64,000 nt of DNA from an uncultured Clostridia bacterium (GCA_934796775.1 CAKVPH010000007.1:36887-100886); one strand, 5' to 3'; positions 33,046-43,227 are shown, numbered from the stretch's first letter. A program made the numbers and translations. The notes: generated by a model not told the origin, from the sequence alone.

Positions 33046-33915
33046 TTAATTTTTAGCGTTTTGATTATCGTTTTGTTTTTCGTCGGACTGTTTTTTAGAC
33101 TGTTGTTTTTTTTGATTTTTAATATCCTGAATATGTTGCGTAGGCGATACGCCCATAACGTTTTTAAAGCACTTTGAAAAATACAACGCGTCCGGAAAGC
33201 CTGAGTTATACGCTATGTCCTGAATGCTTTTAAATCCTTTTTCAATAAGCGAGCAGGCGTTCTGAATACGGATATTGCAAAGATATTTTGAAAATGTTAT
33301 TTTAAATTCCTGATGAAAAATTTTAGAAAGATATTTTTTATTATACGAAAAATGTTTTGCGATCATATCGAGCGATAGCTCGGAATTGCTCATATTATCG
33401 TCTATATATTTTTTCATCTGTATGGGAACGTCAGCAATTTTATCCTGCGAAAAATTGCTTTGCTTATTGGCAATTTCGGCAAAAACACATAAAAGTATAC
33501 CTTCAGAGTAATATTTTATTGCTTCCGGCGAAAAATTCAGCGGCATTTTCCACAGATTCTCGGTTTGTTCAAAGCCCAAAAACACGCAGTTTTTTTCGTT
33601 TACGTCAAGCTTATTCATTATTCTTAAAGCTCTCGTTCCCGTATATCCTATATAATAATACTGAAAATCGCTCACGGATTCCAGCCCGTACGGCACCGAC
33701 GGAAAGCAAAAAAACACATCGCCTTTTTTTAATTCAAACTTGCCGTTTTGCGTATGTAAAACCGCGTTTCCTTTATATACGTAGTGCATTCTGTAATGCG
33801 CCAAAATTCTCCATTTATCAAAAATCTGTTCGTGCGTTTCAAAAACGTAGTGCAGCGGGTATAAATCTCCGCCGTTATTTTCCTGCGCCACGAATTTGCA
33901 TATATTGTTCGGCAT
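33046..33915 (-). CDS. AraC family transcriptional regulator
   Basis: A 289-residue regulator. The N-terminal ~150 residues form a cupin-like effector domain (HYVYKGNAVLHTQNGKFELKKGDVFFCFPSVPYGLES). The C-terminal DNA-binding domain has two helix-turn-helix units (LSLDMIAKHFSYNKKYLSKIFHQEF and IQDIAYNSGFPDALYFSKCFKNVMGVSPTQ). A Lys/Gln-rich tail of ~25 residues follows. It diverges from the sugar-use genes and most likely controls them. GGAGGA precedes the ATG. Confidence 0.9.
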   Translation of the reverse strand: MPNNICKFVAQENNGGDLYPLHYVFETHEQIFDKWRILAHYRMHYVYKGNAVLHTQNGKFELKKGDVFFCFPSVPYGLESVSDFQYYYIGYTGTRALRIMNKLDVNEKNCVFLGFEQTENLWKMPLNFSPEAIKYYSEGILLCVFAEIANKQSNFSQDKIADVPIQMKKYIDDNMSNSELSLDMIAKHFSYNKKYLSKIFHQEFKITFSKYLCNIRIQNACSLIEKGFKSIQDIAYNSGFPDALYFSKCFKNVMGVSPTQHIQDIKNQKKQQSKKQSDEKQNDNQNAKN

Positions 33916-33961
33916 AAAAATATCCTCCCGCCGTCGGTTTTCACTGCGTGTGTTTGTTCAT

Positions 33962-33990
33962 ATTATAGTTTATATGGGGGCAAATGTCAA
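33962..33990 (-). promoter_or_regulatory. Sigma-A promoter for the araC-type gene
   Basis: On the minus strand TTGACA, 17-base spacer and TATAAT, all perfect. The leader would be ~40 bases. Confidence 0.85.
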
Positions 33991-34000
33991 TGCAAAGTGG

Positions 34001-34020
34001 CTAAATTACATATTATTTAG
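34001..34020. promoter_or_regulatory. Candidate operator between divergent promoters
   Basis: CTAAAT and ATTTAG are inverted repeats eight bases apart, placed between the two -35 elements, where an AraC-type regulator would act. Confidence 0.4.
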
Positions 34021-34031
34021 GAAATATTCCA

Positions 34032-34060
34032 TTTACACGGCAAATAAAAAATGATAAAAT
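34032..34060 (+). promoter_or_regulatory. Sigma-A promoter for the sugar-use locus
   Basis: TTTACA, 17-base spacer and TAAAAT. Beyond it CGAAC and GTTCG (34069-34086), and ATGCA/TGCAT (34091-34105) make small inverted repeats in the leader. Confidence 0.6.
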
Positions 34061-34117
34061 ACAGGCGTCGAACAAAAAAACGTTCGCATAATGCATTTTT
34101 TGCATAAAGGAGGAAAT

Positions 34118-35920
34118 ATGAAAAAAATTTACGGCATAATCTTATGCATAGCTCTCGTATGTGCCTTGGCATGTTTTACTGCTTGCACGACGGATATCGA
34201 TTCTGTCGATTCGTCCTCGAGTTCAGGCGGAACCGAAGTTAAAGAATACACGGTTACGTTTGTAGACGAAAACGGCAATTTAATAGGTGACGAACTTAAA
34301 TTAAAAGAAGGCGAAAAACTCCCAGCTCCCGATCTTAGCGAATATCTCGAAACCAAACACCTTTTAGGTTATATGGAAAAAATTCCCGTAGAAAGCGGCG
34401 AAGCATGGGACGATATGATAGAAAAACTTCCCGAAAGCGTTAGCCGAGACACTCAATTCAAAGTCGTTTTGCAAGATCACGCTTTTACTCAAACCGTTTT
34501 TGATGAAGACGGGCATTACACAAAATGCAAATGCGGAAAGCAGACCGAAAAAGTTGACCATACGCTCACTTTAAAATCGGAAGTGCAGTCAACTTGCAAA
34601 CAGGCAGGCGAAAAGGTATATGAATGCACTTGCGGTTATACAAAGACCGAAACTCTGCCTCTTGCCGAACATACTCCCGGCGACTGGCAGTCCGACGACG
34701 AATATCACTGGAAAAAATGTTCGGTTTGCCAAACCGAAACCGATAAAAACGCGCATACGTTTATAAGCGAAAAAGGCGAAACGGCTTATGAAACCAAATG
34801 CTCGGCTTGCGGAAAAGTTATAAAGAGTATTGAAAAACACGTATTTACAACCGCAACTATGACCGAAAGATTTACCGTTTCTTCGCCAGAACAAAATTCA
34901 GTATCATTCAGCGATAACAAAATCACGGTTAATCTGTCAACAGCAACCGGTTTATCCGATACTTCGGTATTACTTGATAAAAAGTACGCCGAATTTATTC
35001 TCGATTTTAAATTTAAATACACATCAACCGACCATACCGGCGAAAGATACGCAATGGTAAAAATCGGCGAATATGCCGTAAAATATTATCCGTATAACGA
35101 CCAGTTGCAGGTGGTTTGCGGCAGCGAATTGCTTGCAAGTTGCTACGAAGGCGCGTTATCGCAGCACGCCGAAATAGAGTGTGAAATAAGACTTTCAGAG
35201 GGTAAATTATACGTTACCGTTGACGGAATGGCTCTCGTTACCGCCGAATCCGACTGCATAGCCGATAATATTACCGCCGCGCAGGCAATAGGCGTTTACG
35301 CAAACAGAGTAGGCTTTGAAATAAGCGATTTCGTAATGTTCCATGGCACCGACGGCGTAGACAGAGTGGAAAGAGTTATTTTTAACAGTGAAAAATTAAA
35401 CGAATCCACTGTAAACGTTCCCACTTACGGCGAAAATGCAGTATCGCTTACAGAAGATAAAATAAAATTTGCGCTCTCTATGGATACCGATCCCGAATCT
35501 GCTTCATACGACGCGTCCGTAAAACTCGCTTATGCGGCTAAGGGCAATTTTGAGCTTAACTTCGATTTGGCATACGAAACGGGGCATACGCAAAAGAGAT
35601 TTATTGAAATAACTATCGGCGGAGTTTCGTTTGTAATTTTACCTTCCGAAGAAAAGGTATTTGCTATGCGCGGAACGTTTGCAGAACCTACGAGCTGGGT
35701 TTATCAGACTGAGCAGAACGTAGCTTATATGAGCGGTAAAATAACCGTAAAACTTGAAAACGGTAATATTTATTTCTACCACAACGGAACAAGACTTGCT
35801 TTTGACGGCAACAGCGATTTCTATTTTTCGAATATCGATTCTTCCGCGGGGCTTGATATAACTTTTGTTGCAAGAAGACTGAACGTAGAAATTTCAAATT
35901 TAACTATTACGATTTTATAA
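34118..35920 (+). CDS. Surface lipoprotein with Cys/His repeats and two beta-sandwich repeats
   Basis: A 600-residue lipoprotein starting at ATG 34118 after AGGAGG. Signal peptide with lipobox TAC (Cys ~22), Ser-rich linker, then YTVTFVDENGNLIGDELKLKEGE, a MucBP/Flg-new-like module. Residues ~130-240 hold several CxCG/CxxC-plus-His repeats (KCKCG, YECTCGY, KKCSVC, TKCSACG) that are seen in surface proteins of gut Clostridia. Residues ~250-420 and ~430-600 look like two copies of a concanavalin-like or carbohydrate-binding sandwich. A role in binding glycans at the cell surface is likely but inferred. Confidence 0.7.
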   Translation: MKKIYGIILCIALVCALACFTACTTDIDSVDSSSSSGGTEVKEYTVTFVDENGNLIGDELKLKEGEKLPAPDLSEYLETKHLLGYMEKIPVESGEAWDDMIEKLPESVSRDTQFKVVLQDHAFTQTVFDEDGHYTKCKCGKQTEKVDHTLTLKSEVQSTCKQAGEKVYECTCGYTKTETLPLAEHTPGDWQSDDEYHWKKCSVCQTETDKNAHTFISEKGETAYETKCSACGKVIKSIEKHVFTTATMTERFTVSSPEQNSVSFSDNKITVNLSTATGLSDTSVLLDKKYAEFILDFKFKYTSTDHTGERYAMVKIGEYAVKYYPYNDQLQVVCGSELLASCYEGALSQHAEIECEIRLSEGKLYVTVDGMALVTAESDCIADNITAAQAIGVYANRVGFEISDFVMFHGTDGVDRVERVIFNSEKLNESTVNVPTYGENAVSLTEDKIKFALSMDTDPESASYDASVKLAYAAKGNFELNFDLAYETGHTQKRFIEITIGGVSFVILPSEEKVFAMRGTFAEPTSWVYQTEQNVAYMSGKITVKLENGNIYFYHNGTRLAFDGNSDFYFSNIDSSAGLDITFVARRLNVEISNLTITIL

Positions 35921-35989
35921 AAACGATTTAATTTTTTGTAAGTCCGTCGGCGAATTTTTCGTCGGCGGATAAAAAAAACGGAGGATAAA

Positions 35990-37309
35990 GTGAAAAAGGT
36001 AAGAATAGGAGTTCTCGGCGCATACAGGGGAACGAGCATGATAAACTATTGCAAAATAGCTGATAATGCCGAAGTCGTTGCCATATGCGACAAATGGAAA
36101 GAAGGACTTGAAATGCAGGAAAAAGAGAACGAAGGCTTAAACATTGCGTATTTTGATAATTTTGACGATTTTATCGAGTATGATATGGACGCCGTCGTTT
36201 TAGCAAACTACGCGACCGAACATGCGCCTTTTGCAATAAGGGCAATGGAAAAAGGCTTGCACGTCTTTTCGGAAGTAATGCCCGTGCAGACTATGAAAGA
36301 AGCCGTTGAACTTGTTGAATGCGTTGAGCGCACCGGCAAGATTTACGCTTACGGCGAAAACTATTGCTATATGCCGGCGCCTTACGAAATGCGCAGACTC
36401 TATAAAGAAAATAAGATAGGCGAGCTTGAATATGCCGAGTGCGAATATATTCACAACTGCGAAAGCATCTGGCCGAGCATAACTTACGGCGATAAAAATC
36501 ACTGGCGCAATAATATGTACGCTACGTTTTATTGCACGCACTCAATCGGGCCTATAATACATATGACGGGTTTAAGACCTGTTTCGGTCGTCGGGTTTGA
36601 AGGTAAGCTAAACGAAAGAAGCTTAAGAACGGGGCGCAAAGGTCCTACCTGGGGCATAGAGATGATTACTTTAAACAACGGCGCGATAGTAAAAAGTGTT
36701 CACGGCGGGTTATATAAGTATTCAAACTATTATTGCCTTTACGGCAACAAAGGTCGGCTTGAAACCGGCAGAGACGACGCAGGACTTGGCGCGATAGACA
36801 GAATATATATCAACGCCGACGAGTATTCGGGCGGGTACGAAACTTCTAAACTTGAAACCTACCGTATGAGCGAACGTAACGATAAGGAAAAAGCTTTCGG
36901 CCACGGCGGCTCGGATTTCTGGTCTATGCACAATTTCGTTCTGAAAATACTCGGCGATAAAACTGCGGATATCATCGACGTTTACGAAGCGCTCGATATG
37001 TTCCTTCCGGGACTGTTTGCCTATCGTTCGGTTTTAAAGGGCGGAATTACGCAAAGCATACCAAATCTCAGGAATAAGGAAGAACGCGCTCAATTTTTAA
37101 ACGACGTTGCGTGTACCGATCCAAAGGTTGCGGGCGATCAGCTTATTCCCGTATATTCCAAAGGCAACCCCGATATTCCCGATACTATTTACGAATATCT
37201 TAAAATGAAATGGTGCGAAGATTTGCATTCTCAAACGGGTTACACGCACATGGCGTTTCATCAGGGCGAGTTGCAGAAAGATAAGCAAGACGAAAAAAAC
37301 GCTAAGTAA
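35990..37309 (+). CDS. Gfo/Idh/MocA family oxidoreductase
   Basis: A 439-residue NAD(P)-dependent dehydrogenase starting at GTG with GGAGGA upstream. N-terminal Rossmann fold begins RIGVLGAYRGTSM, and EVMPVQTMKEAVELV plus GENYCYMPAPYEMRRL carry the family's EKP-like and catalytic region. These enzymes oxidise or epimerise sugars and sugar acids. The substrate is unknown. It overlaps the transporter start by one base (TAATG), so both are co-translated. Confidence 0.88.
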   Translation: MKKVRIGVLGAYRGTSMINYCKIADNAEVVAICDKWKEGLEMQEKENEGLNIAYFDNFDDFIEYDMDAVVLANYATEHAPFAIRAMEKGLHVFSEVMPVQTMKEAVELVECVERTGKIYAYGENYCYMPAPYEMRRLYKENKIGELEYAECEYIHNCESIWPSITYGDKNHWRNNMYATFYCTHSIGPIIHMTGLRPVSVVGFEGKLNERSLRTGRKGPTWGIEMITLNNGAIVKSVHGGLYKYSNYYCLYGNKGRLETGRDDAGLGAIDRIYINADEYSGGYETSKLETYRMSERNDKEKAFGHGGSDFWSMHNFVLKILGDKTADIIDVYEALDMFLPGLFAYRSVLKGGITQSIPNLRNKEERAQFLNDVACTDPKVAGDQLIPVYSKGNPDIPDTIYEYLKMKWCEDLHSQTGYTHMAFHQGELQKDKQDEKNAK

Positions 37310-38196
37310 TGGCGTATTTATATATATGCGCGGCGTCGCTTATGTTCGGCGTGCAATCCGCGTTTACCAAAAAATATCAAAAAAATGCGGGCGACGGAAT
37401 AAAATCTGCGTTTATTTACAACGCCACTTCGCCTTTACTTTTTATCGTTATAATGTTTATTTATAACGGGGGAGTTTTGTCCTGTACATTATTTTCTTTC
37501 GTTATGGCTGTTATCTGGGCGGTTCTTTGCAACGTAATGTCTTTTTTCCAAATCAAAGCGTTATCGCACGGGAACATTGCTAATTACTCGCTGTTTCTGC
37601 TCGGCGGCGGAATGATTTTGCCTATAGTTTACGGAATTATTTGCGGAGAAGCGTTCAGCGCGTTTAAAATAGCGGGAATAATTCTCGTATGCGTTGCGAT
37701 TGCCATAAAAATAGACGTAAAGGAAAAATCGGACGCAAAAACGCTGGGCTGCCTTATACTGATCTTTATTCTCAACGGGTTATTCGGCGTTTTGTCCGCA
37801 ATATACCAAAGCGATTTATTTGCGTTTGAAAAGGTCGGCAGCGAACAGTTTTCCGTACTGCGCGGCATATTTACGGCGGCTTTGGGCGGAATTATGTATT
37901 GTTTTGCGGTTTTATTTTATAAAAATAATAAAGCCGAAACAAAAGATGTAAATTCAAAATCTTATTTGAAGGCAATGCCTTGGTCGCTTGCGGGCGGCGG
38001 CATAAACGGAATAGCCAACTTACTGTTGCTTATATCGCTTTTAACCGTTCCCGCTTCGCTGCAATATCCTATAATAACAGGCGGCGGAATATTTATTTCC
38101 GCAGTAGTGGGATTGTGTTTCAAAGAAAAAACTACTTTAAAAACGTGGCTTTCGGTTGCGTTTGCGGTTATCGGAACTATCGTAATGGTTTTTTAA
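37309..38196 (+). CDS. EamA/DMT-type transporter
   Basis: A 295-residue integral membrane protein with about ten helices, the plan of the drug/metabolite transporter superfamily (two EamA repeats, LLFIVIMFIYN... and AGGGINGIANLLLLISLLT, IVMVF at the end). It probably moves a sugar derivative or metabolite linked to the adjoining dehydrogenase. Substrate cannot be read from sequence. Confidence 0.75.
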   Translation: MAYLYICAASLMFGVQSAFTKKYQKNAGDGIKSAFIYNATSPLLFIVIMFIYNGGVLSCTLFSFVMAVIWAVLCNVMSFFQIKALSHGNIANYSLFLLGGGMILPIVYGIICGEAFSAFKIAGIILVCVAIAIKIDVKEKSDAKTLGCLILIFILNGLFGVLSAIYQSDLFAFEKVGSEQFSVLRGIFTAALGGIMYCFAVLFYKNNKAETKDVNSKSYLKAMPWSLAGGGINGIANLLLLISLLTVPASLQYPIITGGGIFISAVVGLCFKEKTTLKTWLSVAFAVIGTIVMVF

Positions 38197-38271
38197 CCGC
38201 CGTTCGTTTTATAAAAGCAAAGCATAATTTTTCATATGCGCAATCGTAAAACATAAATATAAGGAGAAATA

Positions 38272-39693
38272 ATGAAAAAAAGACTTATGGCTATAACATT
38301 AAGCACCGCAATTTTTTGCGGTATAGCGGGGTGTACCGGAACTACGGTAAATTCAGGCTCGTCTGCGCCCGATTTTGACAATTCAAAATTTGAAACAACC
38401 CAAAAATTTATCACAATAGCGGATTTGCCGCCCGATCCAAACGGCTCGCTCGCGGATTATAAAGGGCTTGGCTTTTCCGGGTTTATTTTAACCGAGGACT
38501 TTGTAAGCTTAACTTCCGGCGGAAAAATGACCGACGGATACAAAAAAGCGATAAAGGCTTTAAACGATAGCGGACTTGACGTTTATATCCGCAATCAGTA
38601 CAACGATCCTTATTACTTCGATACTACCGCAGACGGCAGCTCGGAATACGATAGGAAATACAGCCTTGATAACAGAAGTCTTACAAACGAATTCAAAGAG
38701 AACGGCGGAGTAAAGGGTTTTTATATGGCAGACGAACCCGATTACGATAAGCTTTCATCTTTTGCGCCGCTTATAAGCTGGTATAACGCCAACTATTCGG
38801 ATACGTATTTTCATATGAACCTTTTCCCGAGTTATGCAGGGCAAACCGTGCTTAAAGGACATACTTACGGCGAATACGTTCAGGAATACATAGATAAAAT
38901 CATAAAGAACGTAAACGGCAAAAAGAGCGTGTGTTTAGATAACTATCCGTTCAGCAAAAAGGGCGTTATAAGACCTTCGTTTTTATCGGATCTTTTGATT
39001 GCGGCTTTAAAAACCGCCGAGTACAATAAGAGCGTATCCGAAAAAGATAAAGCTTATATGGGCATTTGCGTTCAGACCTTTTACGACAGCGGACTTGTAG
39101 ATATACAATGTAGTCAGGACGTATCATTCCAACTTCTTACGGGCATGGCTGTGGGCGCGAACCTGTTTGAATATTTTTGTTATCGTTCTTACCTTGACGG
39201 AGCCGTCCGCCTTAACGGCATAATGGATACGAACATGCAAAAAAGAGTTTACGATTACGTAAAGCAGGCAAACGAGAAATATCTCGATTTTTCAAAAGTT
39301 ATCTGTGCTTTTGACTGGTGCGGCGTAAATACCGTATATGCAAGCGATAAAAAGAGCATCGAAAACGAAGACGCATTTTCTTCCGTTCAGGATATGACGC
39401 TTGAAAATACAGGTTCACTTGATTTATCAAAGTCCAAAAGTAAGCTCGACACGCTTATAGGTTCGTTTAAAAAGGGCGAAAACGACGGTTATCTGGCAGT
39501 AAACTACACGTTGCCGTCAGGCGGAAAGAGTAACGTGGTGGAGCTTTGCTTTAAAAATTCCGATTACGTTGCTATTTATCGCACGGGCGAAAGCGGACTT
39601 ACGTGTTCTACCGTAAAACTTACCGACGGCGTCGTAAGAATAGCTTTGGATGCAGGCGACGGCGCGTTTATTATTCCGCTGCATAAAAGCTGA
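38272..39693 (+). CDS. Lipoprotein with TIM-barrel glycosidase-like domain
   Basis: A 473-residue lipoprotein with signal and lipobox IAGC (Cys ~21) and SD AAGGAG. The body alternates barrel strands and helices: GFSGFILTEDF, GLDVYIRNQYNDPY, VKGFYMADEPDYDKL, YFHMNLFPSY, SVCLDNYPF, MGICVQTFYD. The ADEPD segment has the strand-4 acidic placement of a glycoside hydrolase-like fold. No named family is recognised. It precedes the ABC importer and probably acts on an extracellular sugar polymer. Confidence 0.65.
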   Translation: MKKRLMAITLSTAIFCGIAGCTGTTVNSGSSAPDFDNSKFETTQKFITIADLPPDPNGSLADYKGLGFSGFILTEDFVSLTSGGKMTDGYKKAIKALNDSGLDVYIRNQYNDPYYFDTTADGSSEYDRKYSLDNRSLTNEFKENGGVKGFYMADEPDYDKLSSFAPLISWYNANYSDTYFHMNLFPSYAGQTVLKGHTYGEYVQEYIDKIIKNVNGKKSVCLDNYPFSKKGVIRPSFLSDLLIAALKTAEYNKSVSEKDKAYMGICVQTFYDSGLVDIQCSQDVSFQLLTGMAVGANLFEYFCYRSYLDGAVRLNGIMDTNMQKRVYDYVKQANEKYLDFSKVICAFDWCGVNTVYASDKKSIENEDAFSSVQDMTLENTGSLDLSKSKSKLDTLIGSFKKGENDGYLAVNYTLPSGGKSNVVELCFKNSDYVAIYRTGESGLTCSTVKLTDGVVRIALDAGDGAFIIPLHKS

Positions 39694-39709
39694 TAAAAAC
39701 CATTAAAAT

Positions 39710-40633
39710 ATGAAAACAAAAAAAGAAAAAATAGGTGGCGGCTGCGAAATTCCCAAAGGAATGCGAAAAAAAGCATATTTGTTTTGTTACCTTATGCTTA
39801 TCCCGTGTTTTTGGGGTTTGTTTTCCTTCTTTTACGTAAACGCATATTCCATTCTGATAGCGTTTACCGACGGAACTCCGTTTAAAGATCCGTTCACTTT
39901 CGGCAATTTTAAACTGCTTTTTTACGAGCTTTCGCTAACGGACAGTATTTTGTACGTTTCACTGCTCAATACTTTCAAATATTTTGCGCTCACGCTCGTA
40001 AAACTGTTTTTATCCTATATCATAGCGTATTTTTTGTATAAAAAAATACCGGGGCATGGTGCTTTTTCGATATTATTCTTTTTGCCGTCGATAATAGCAC
40101 CGGTAATCACCGTAAATATTTTTAAAAACATTATAGGCGAGTTCGGACCGCTGTGGATTTTAGTTCGCGACTGGTTTAACTACGAGTATTCCGATTTTCT
40201 TGCAAATCCCGATACCGCAACCAACGTAATTTTAATTTATTGCTTTATAAGCGGATTCGGCTCTACCTTTTTAATTCTTTTAGGCACGCTTAACCGTTTG
40301 CCGCAGGAATACACCGAGGCCGCGCAGATAGACGGTTGCAGACAGTGGACCGAATTCTGGCACATCATAACGCCGCTTTGCTGGGACACGTTATCCACTT
40401 ACGTCGTGCTTAGTTTAACGGGAATATTTATGTCTACAGGTCCTATTCTTTACTTTACGGGCGGGCAGTACAACACATATACGCTTGCGTACTGGATATT
40501 CGACCGCGTTAAATTCGGCGGCGATTATTCTTACGCCTCGGCAGTGGGAATATTCTTCACGGTTTTATCCATTCCCATTGTGTTCGGCGTTAGGTACCTT
40601 ATGTCTAAAGCAGATCCGGAGGTGAGTTACTGA
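39710..40633 (+). CDS. ABC sugar importer permease (UgpA/LplB type)
   Basis: A 307-residue membrane protein with about six helices. The EAA loop reads EYTEAAQIDGCRQWTEFWHIITPL, which docks on the ATPase. It overlaps the next permease by one base. There is no ATPase gene in this locus. SD is weak. It imports an oligosaccharide together with the neighbouring permease and binding protein. Confidence 0.88.
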   Translation: MKTKKEKIGGGCEIPKGMRKKAYLFCYLMLIPCFWGLFSFFYVNAYSILIAFTDGTPFKDPFTFGNFKLLFYELSLTDSILYVSLLNTFKYFALTLVKLFLSYIIAYFLYKKIPGHGAFSILFFLPSIIAPVITVNIFKNIIGEFGPLWILVRDWFNYEYSDFLANPDTATNVILIYCFISGFGSTFLILLGTLNRLPQEYTEAAQIDGCRQWTEFWHIITPLCWDTLSTYVVLSLTGIFMSTGPILYFTGGQYNTYTLAYWIFDRVKFGGDYSYASAVGIFFTVLSIPIVFGVRYLMSKADPEVSY

Positions 40634-41502
40634 TGGCGGCAAATTTTAAAGCAAAAAGAAAAAAGAGCCGTTTTACCGTCGTTTCCACAATAGTATTTAT
40701 AATATTTTGTCTTTACACGGTGATACTTGCAATTCCCTATGTGTGGGGAATACTCGTATCTTTAAAAACGCGTTTTGAGTATATGGAAATGCCTGCGTTC
40801 TCTTTGCCTAAGGAGTTGCAGTTTTCAAACTATTTAAAGGCGTGGAAGGAATTATCGGTAGAAGGAACAAGCGTTCCCATGATGTTTGTAAACAGCATAT
40901 GGTATGCGGGCGGAATGTCTTTAACATCTATACTGTTTTCCACTATGACGGCTTACGTTATAGCAAAATACCGTTTTCCGGGGCGCAACCTGATTTACAC
41001 CACTGCGCTTTTAATAATGATGATTCCCATAATGGGCGCAATGGCAAGTTCGCTTAAATTCGCTCAGGCAATAGGCAGTTACGATTCAAGAACGTACATA
41101 ATTCTTAACGCCTCGTCAGTCGGCTCAATCTTTATTATAATGTACGCCACGTTCAAAGGCGTAAGCTGGGGCTATGCCGAAGCCGCTTTTATAGACGGCG
41201 CAAGCGATTGCACCGTGTTTTTCAGGATAATGTTGCCGCAGGTAATATCTCCCGTATGCGCGCTTTTTATGACTCAGTTTATAACTCTTTGGTCAGACGA
41301 CGCCACTCCGCTCGTATATTTTCCTAATTTGCCGACTTTGTCAACGGGATTATATATGTACCAGTCGGTGGTTAAAAAGACTGAAGAATACCCCATATAT
41401 TTTGCAGGGCTTATTATTTGTATGATTCCTACGCTTACTCTGTTTTTAATCTTTCAAAAAAATCTTATGAACGTTCAGATGGGCGGGGGATTAAAAGGCT
41501 GA
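40633..41502 (+). CDS. ABC sugar importer permease (MalG/UgpE type)
   Basis: A 289-residue permease with six helices. The EAA loop reads GYAEAAFIDGASDCTVFFRIMLPQ. It forms the heterodimeric channel with the upstream permease. The gene start overlaps the upstream stop (TGATGG), which points to translational coupling. Confidence 0.88.
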   Translation: MAANFKAKRKKSRFTVVSTIVFIIFCLYTVILAIPYVWGILVSLKTRFEYMEMPAFSLPKELQFSNYLKAWKELSVEGTSVPMMFVNSIWYAGGMSLTSILFSTMTAYVIAKYRFPGRNLIYTTALLIMMIPIMGAMASSLKFAQAIGSYDSRTYIILNASSVGSIFIIMYATFKGVSWGYAEAAFIDGASDCTVFFRIMLPQVISPVCALFMTQFITLWSDDATPLVYFPNLPTLSTGLYMYQSVVKKTEEYPIYFAGLIICMIPTLTLFLIFQKNLMNVQMGGGLKG

Positions 41503-41581
41503 ATTTTAATTTTTCGGGCAGAAGGTAAAATTTTATTTTTCCAAAAGCTCGGGTTATATTAAATTACAAGGAGAAAATGAA

Positions 41582-43213
41582 ATGAAAAAAGTAATTGCAT
41601 TTTTAGTTTTGGCGGTGATGATTTTTACTGCCGCAAGTTGCACTAAACCTTCCGATAACAGCGGAGATATGTCTGACTACGCTCGCCGCAAAAACAAAAT
41701 TACCTTCAGTTATTATGCCGGCGGTTACGGCGCGGAATGGGTAAACGCCGTTACCAAGGACTATATGGATAACGTAGATACCGAGCTTTATATAGAAATA
41801 AAGAAGAGTTCGGATAACATTACGGCAAAAAGCAACATCGAATCCAACGTAGGTATAGCCGATTTATATCAAATCGAAGCCGATATGTTCGATTTATCCG
41901 ATAGTTTAGAAGATTTAACCGATTTTTACGAAAATACTTCCGTATATGGCGAAAACGTTAAAATCAAGAATAAAATGCCCGCTTATGCGATTAACTATTA
42001 TAACGAAAACGGAAGATATTATCAGCTTCCGCAAACCGCTATGACGGGGTTTAACTGGGTTTATAACAAAACTTTATTAGATAAAACCTTTGGTAAAGAT
42101 AAATACGTTTTGCCCAAAACCACAAACGAAATGCTTGAATTCGGTGCTAAGTGTTTTGAAAAAGGCGTGTTTTTAACTGCAGCCGCGCTTGCCGATACCG
42201 CAGGCGGCGATTATACGCAATACGCGCTTATGAACTGGTTTGCGCAGATGACAGGGCTTGACGGCTGGAACAATTTTAACTCCGGACTTGTGAAAAGAGA
42301 CGGCAAACTCGTTTTAAGCGAAGCCGCGCCTTACGTTTTATCCGACAACAAAACGGCTATAGAAAGCACTTATAAATTTGCCGAAAAGCTCTACGGAAAA
42401 GCCGAAGGCGACGAAGTTCAGTATCTGCATAAAAACAGTAAACTGTTTGAATATAAGGATCTCGATAAAGTTTTCTACGGCGGAAAATTCAGAGCGCAAA
42501 CGCTTCCGGGCATTGCAATGTGTTATGTGGGCGGCTGGCTCGAAACCGAAGTAAAAGAGTATTTTGAAGAAGGCGTTATACAAAAACAGGAAGTATACGC
42601 AATGCCTTCGCCGGTTATCAGCGATATAGTAAAAACGCTTGAAAACAAAAATATGACCGATGCCGAACTCTCGCAGATTATAGGCGAAATCGATGGCGGA
42701 GCAAGTTCAAGCACGCTTTGCTCGCAAAACGACTTTGATAAAATCAGCGAAGCAAGACATATGGTTACCGAAAATATCTGCCGTTGTTTTGTAATTCCCA
42801 AGGGCGCAAAAAACAAGACCGACGCAAAGAAATTTTTGGCATATCTCGTATCCGACAACGCGCAGAAAATAGCCGCTAAAAACACGAACGGAATAAGCGT
42901 TCTGCCTTACGGTTATCTGCCTACTGACAGCGATATGGGCTTTGCGATTTCCGATTTTACAAAGAGCGTAAATAAACTTACCAAAAACGATAAAGTAAAA
43001 ATCGTGGACAGCGCATGCCTTGATAAGCCGTTTAAAAAAGAAGTTAATATTATGTGGTTTTACGATATTAAAAACACTTCGGCACTTGCAAACAACATTT
43101 ATGCAGGAACGGCTACCGGCGGCAACGAAATATATCAGATGACCTACGATTATTATAACGGAATGTGGAAAACTCTTATTGAAAAATATAAAAAGAGCGT
43201 CGGAATATCCTGA
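41582..43213 (+). CDS. ABC sugar-binding lipoprotein
   Basis: A 543-residue family-1 extracellular solute-binding protein. Signal and lipobox TAASC (Cys ~20) are followed by a binding fold with AYAINYYNENGRYYQLPQTAMTGFNWVYNKTLLDKTFGKD and TNGISVLPYGYLP. It would deliver the sugar to the permease pair. SD AAGGAG. Longer than the ~420-450 residues typical of maltose-type proteins, closer to the LplA group. Confidence 0.88.
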   Translation: MKKVIAFLVLAVMIFTAASCTKPSDNSGDMSDYARRKNKITFSYYAGGYGAEWVNAVTKDYMDNVDTELYIEIKKSSDNITAKSNIESNVGIADLYQIEADMFDLSDSLEDLTDFYENTSVYGENVKIKNKMPAYAINYYNENGRYYQLPQTAMTGFNWVYNKTLLDKTFGKDKYVLPKTTNEMLEFGAKCFEKGVFLTAAALADTAGGDYTQYALMNWFAQMTGLDGWNNFNSGLVKRDGKLVLSEAAPYVLSDNKTAIESTYKFAEKLYGKAEGDEVQYLHKNSKLFEYKDLDKVFYGGKFRAQTLPGIAMCYVGGWLETEVKEYFEEGVIQKQEVYAMPSPVISDIVKTLENKNMTDAELSQIIGEIDGGASSSTLCSQNDFDKISEARHMVTENICRCFVIPKGAKNKTDAKKFLAYLVSDNAQKIAAKNTNGISVLPYGYLPTDSDMGFAISDFTKSVNKLTKNDKVKIVDSACLDKPFKKEVNIMWFYDIKNTSALANNIYAGTATGGNEIYQMTYDYYNGMWKTLIEKYKKSVGIS

Positions 43214-43227
43214 CAAAGGGGCATAAA

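Noticed and set aside
34091..34117. Nine-residue upstream extension of the lipoprotein
   Set aside because: It would place the signal peptide internally and ignores AGGAGG before ATG 34118.
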